Shown here: piece after piece, positions 37,209 to 38,035 of the stretch
Position numbering within the stretch: the stretch's first letter is position 1
How the letters are laid out: each line of letters starts with the position of its first letter
Assembly (NCBI GenBank): GCA_029866155.1
Contig: JARWZW010000017.1
Coordinates: 1-38,035 of the forward strand
Reading direction: 5' to 3'
DNA: 38,035 bases
DNA from: Caulobacter sp.
GTDB taxonomy: Bacteria > Pseudomonadota > Alphaproteobacteria > Caulobacterales > Caulobacteraceae
Made by a program: the position numbers and the translations under genes
The notes under the pieces: generated by a model
Databases searched by the model: none
Told to the model about the DNA's origin: nothing
The model's input: only the letters and a program-made list of their open reading frames with translations

Positions 37209-38035
37209 ATGGCCTATGACAGCTACAACCGATTGAGCGTGGTCCGGCAGGGCGGCCGGGTGACGGCCATCGTCGATAACCCGCCGATCAACCTGATGAC
37301 CCTTGAGCTCAATTCGGAGTTGGCCAGGCTGTCGCTGGAGCTGGAAGCGGATCCGGATGTGAGGGTCTTTGTCCTCAAGAGCGCCGATCCTGACTTCTTC
37401 ATCGCCCATTTCGACGTGGCCGCGATCCTCGGGTTTCCCGTCGACGAGCCGGCCGCGCGGGATCCCGCCGGCGGGAACGCCTTCCACGCCATGTGCCAGC
37501 GTTTCGGCAGCATGAAGGCCGTGACCATCGCCCAGATCAAGGGACGTGTCGGCGGCGGGGGCAGCGAGCTGATCATGGGGTTCGACATGCGGTTCGGCGT
37601 CCGAGGCGCCACCCGGATCAACCAGATGGAAGTCCCCCTGGGCATCCTGCCAGGTGGTTCGGGCACCCAGCGACTGCCCCGCCTTATCGGCCGGGCCCGG
37701 GCCCTGGAGGTCATTCTGGGCGGCGGCGACCTGGACGCCGAGACCGCCGCCGCCTGGGGCTATCTCAATCGCTGCCTTGAAGCTGATGAGATTGGTCCCT
37801 TTGTCGATGACCTGGCCGCCCGCATCTGCGCCTGGCCGGCCGAGGCCGTGGCCCTGGCCAAGCGGGCCGTGTCCCTGGCGGACGGCCCGCTGGGAGAAGG
37901 ATTGGCCGAAGAAAGCTATCTCTTCCAGTCCCTGATCCGCGACGAAGAGGCCCGGCGAAACATGCAGCGTTTCCTCGATCTCGGCGGCCAGACCCGGGCG
38001 GGCGAACTGGAAGTGGATCAGCTCAGTCGGCAGGT
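37209..38035 (+). CDS. Enoyl-CoA hydratase/isomerase (crotonase), runs off window
   Basis: Crotonase-fold protein with 275 complete codons to the window edge and no stop yet. It shows VDNPPINLMTLELNSELA, FFIAHFDVAAIL, the oxyanion-hole segment IAQIKGRVGGGGSELIMGFD with the first catalytic glutamate, and NQMEVPLGILPGGSGTQRLPRLIG with the second. Both hydratase glutamates are therefore present, unlike the crotonase at 28084. The usual CAG-D loop is altered to FFIAHFD, so oxyanion contacts may differ. It follows the CaiB-type gene by 38 bp and is likely in its operon. Family length is about 260 residues, so this one has a C-terminal extension. Confidence 0.92.
   Translation, partial: MAYDSYNRLSVVRQGGRVTAIVDNPPINLMTLELNSELARLSLELEADPDVRVFVLKSADPDFFIAHFDVAAILGFPVDEPAARDPAGGNAFHAMCQRFGSMKAVTIAQIKGRVGGGGSELIMGFDMRFGVRGATRINQMEVPLGILPGGSGTQRLPRLIGRARALEVILGGGDLDAETAAAWGYLNRCLEADEIGPFVDDLAARICAWPAEAVALAKRAVSLADGPLGEGLAEESYLFQSLIRDEEARRNMQRFLDLGGQTRAGELEVDQLSRQ

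Overview
The window is a dense, high-GC chromosomal segment with strong G/C third-position bias. The gene content points to an alphaproteobacterium, most likely Caulobacterales (Phenylobacterium/Caulobacter/Brevundimonas-like): tandem acyl-CoA dehydrogenases, CaiB-type CoA transferase, TetR regulators, and a palindromic repeat around a GTGGGAAGCGG core of a type I recall from alphaproteobacterial genomes. The genus is inference. I see no tRNA, rRNA, CRISPR array, insertion sequence, integrase, phage gene or defence system. This is a metabolic region.

Layout. (A) 1-9198: a catabolic block. A minus-strand operon runs TetR, two-domain VOC extradiol-type dioxygenase, FAH-family hydrolase, FAD aromatic hydroxylase (cut by the window edge), with overlapping or closely spaced genes. 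It reads as hydroxylation, ring cleavage and hydrolysis of an aromatic ring. Divergent from it is an acyl-CoA ligase, and converging on that ligase are three acyl-CoA dehydrogenases. (B) 9296-11923: a membrane hybrid histidine kinase with three PAS domains and a receiver. (C) 12121-15599, plus strand: HSL-type esterase, DUF2892 membrane protein, exported serine hydrolase and a YghU-type glutathione transferase. (D) 15653-21638: LLM flavin monooxygenase and aldo/keto reductase (ATGA overlap), a divergent Gfo/Idh/MocA oxidoreductase, a MaoC-like double-hotdog protein and a second acyl-CoA ligase whose last 16 codons are exactly a palindromic repeat. (E) 21755-27865: gltB-gltD, glutamate synthase, the one clear housekeeping locus. 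(F) 28084-34694: a minus-strand run of TetR, sugar-lactone-oxidase-like flavoprotein, D-threonine-aldolase-like PLP enzyme, an exported degenerate M28-like protein, an MFS transporter and a crotonase. (G) 35030-38035: an iron superoxide dismutase divergent from a CaiB-family CoA transferase and a second crotonase that runs off the window.

Taken together, regions A, D, F and G hold most parts of CoA-dependent degradation of an unidentified ring-containing acid: ligases, dehydrogenases, hydratases/isomerases, CoA transferase, ring hydroxylase and ring-cleaving dioxygenase. The substrate cannot be read from the sequence. The most unusual features are the repeat-encoded protein C-terminus, the five-gene oxidase/aldolase/degenerate-peptidase/exporter module, the dehydrogenases with altered catalytic positions, and several short tandem or palindromic elements in divergent promoter regions. 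Starts were chosen from Shine-Dalgarno sequences and gene overlaps. Functions are family-level assignments made by eye.
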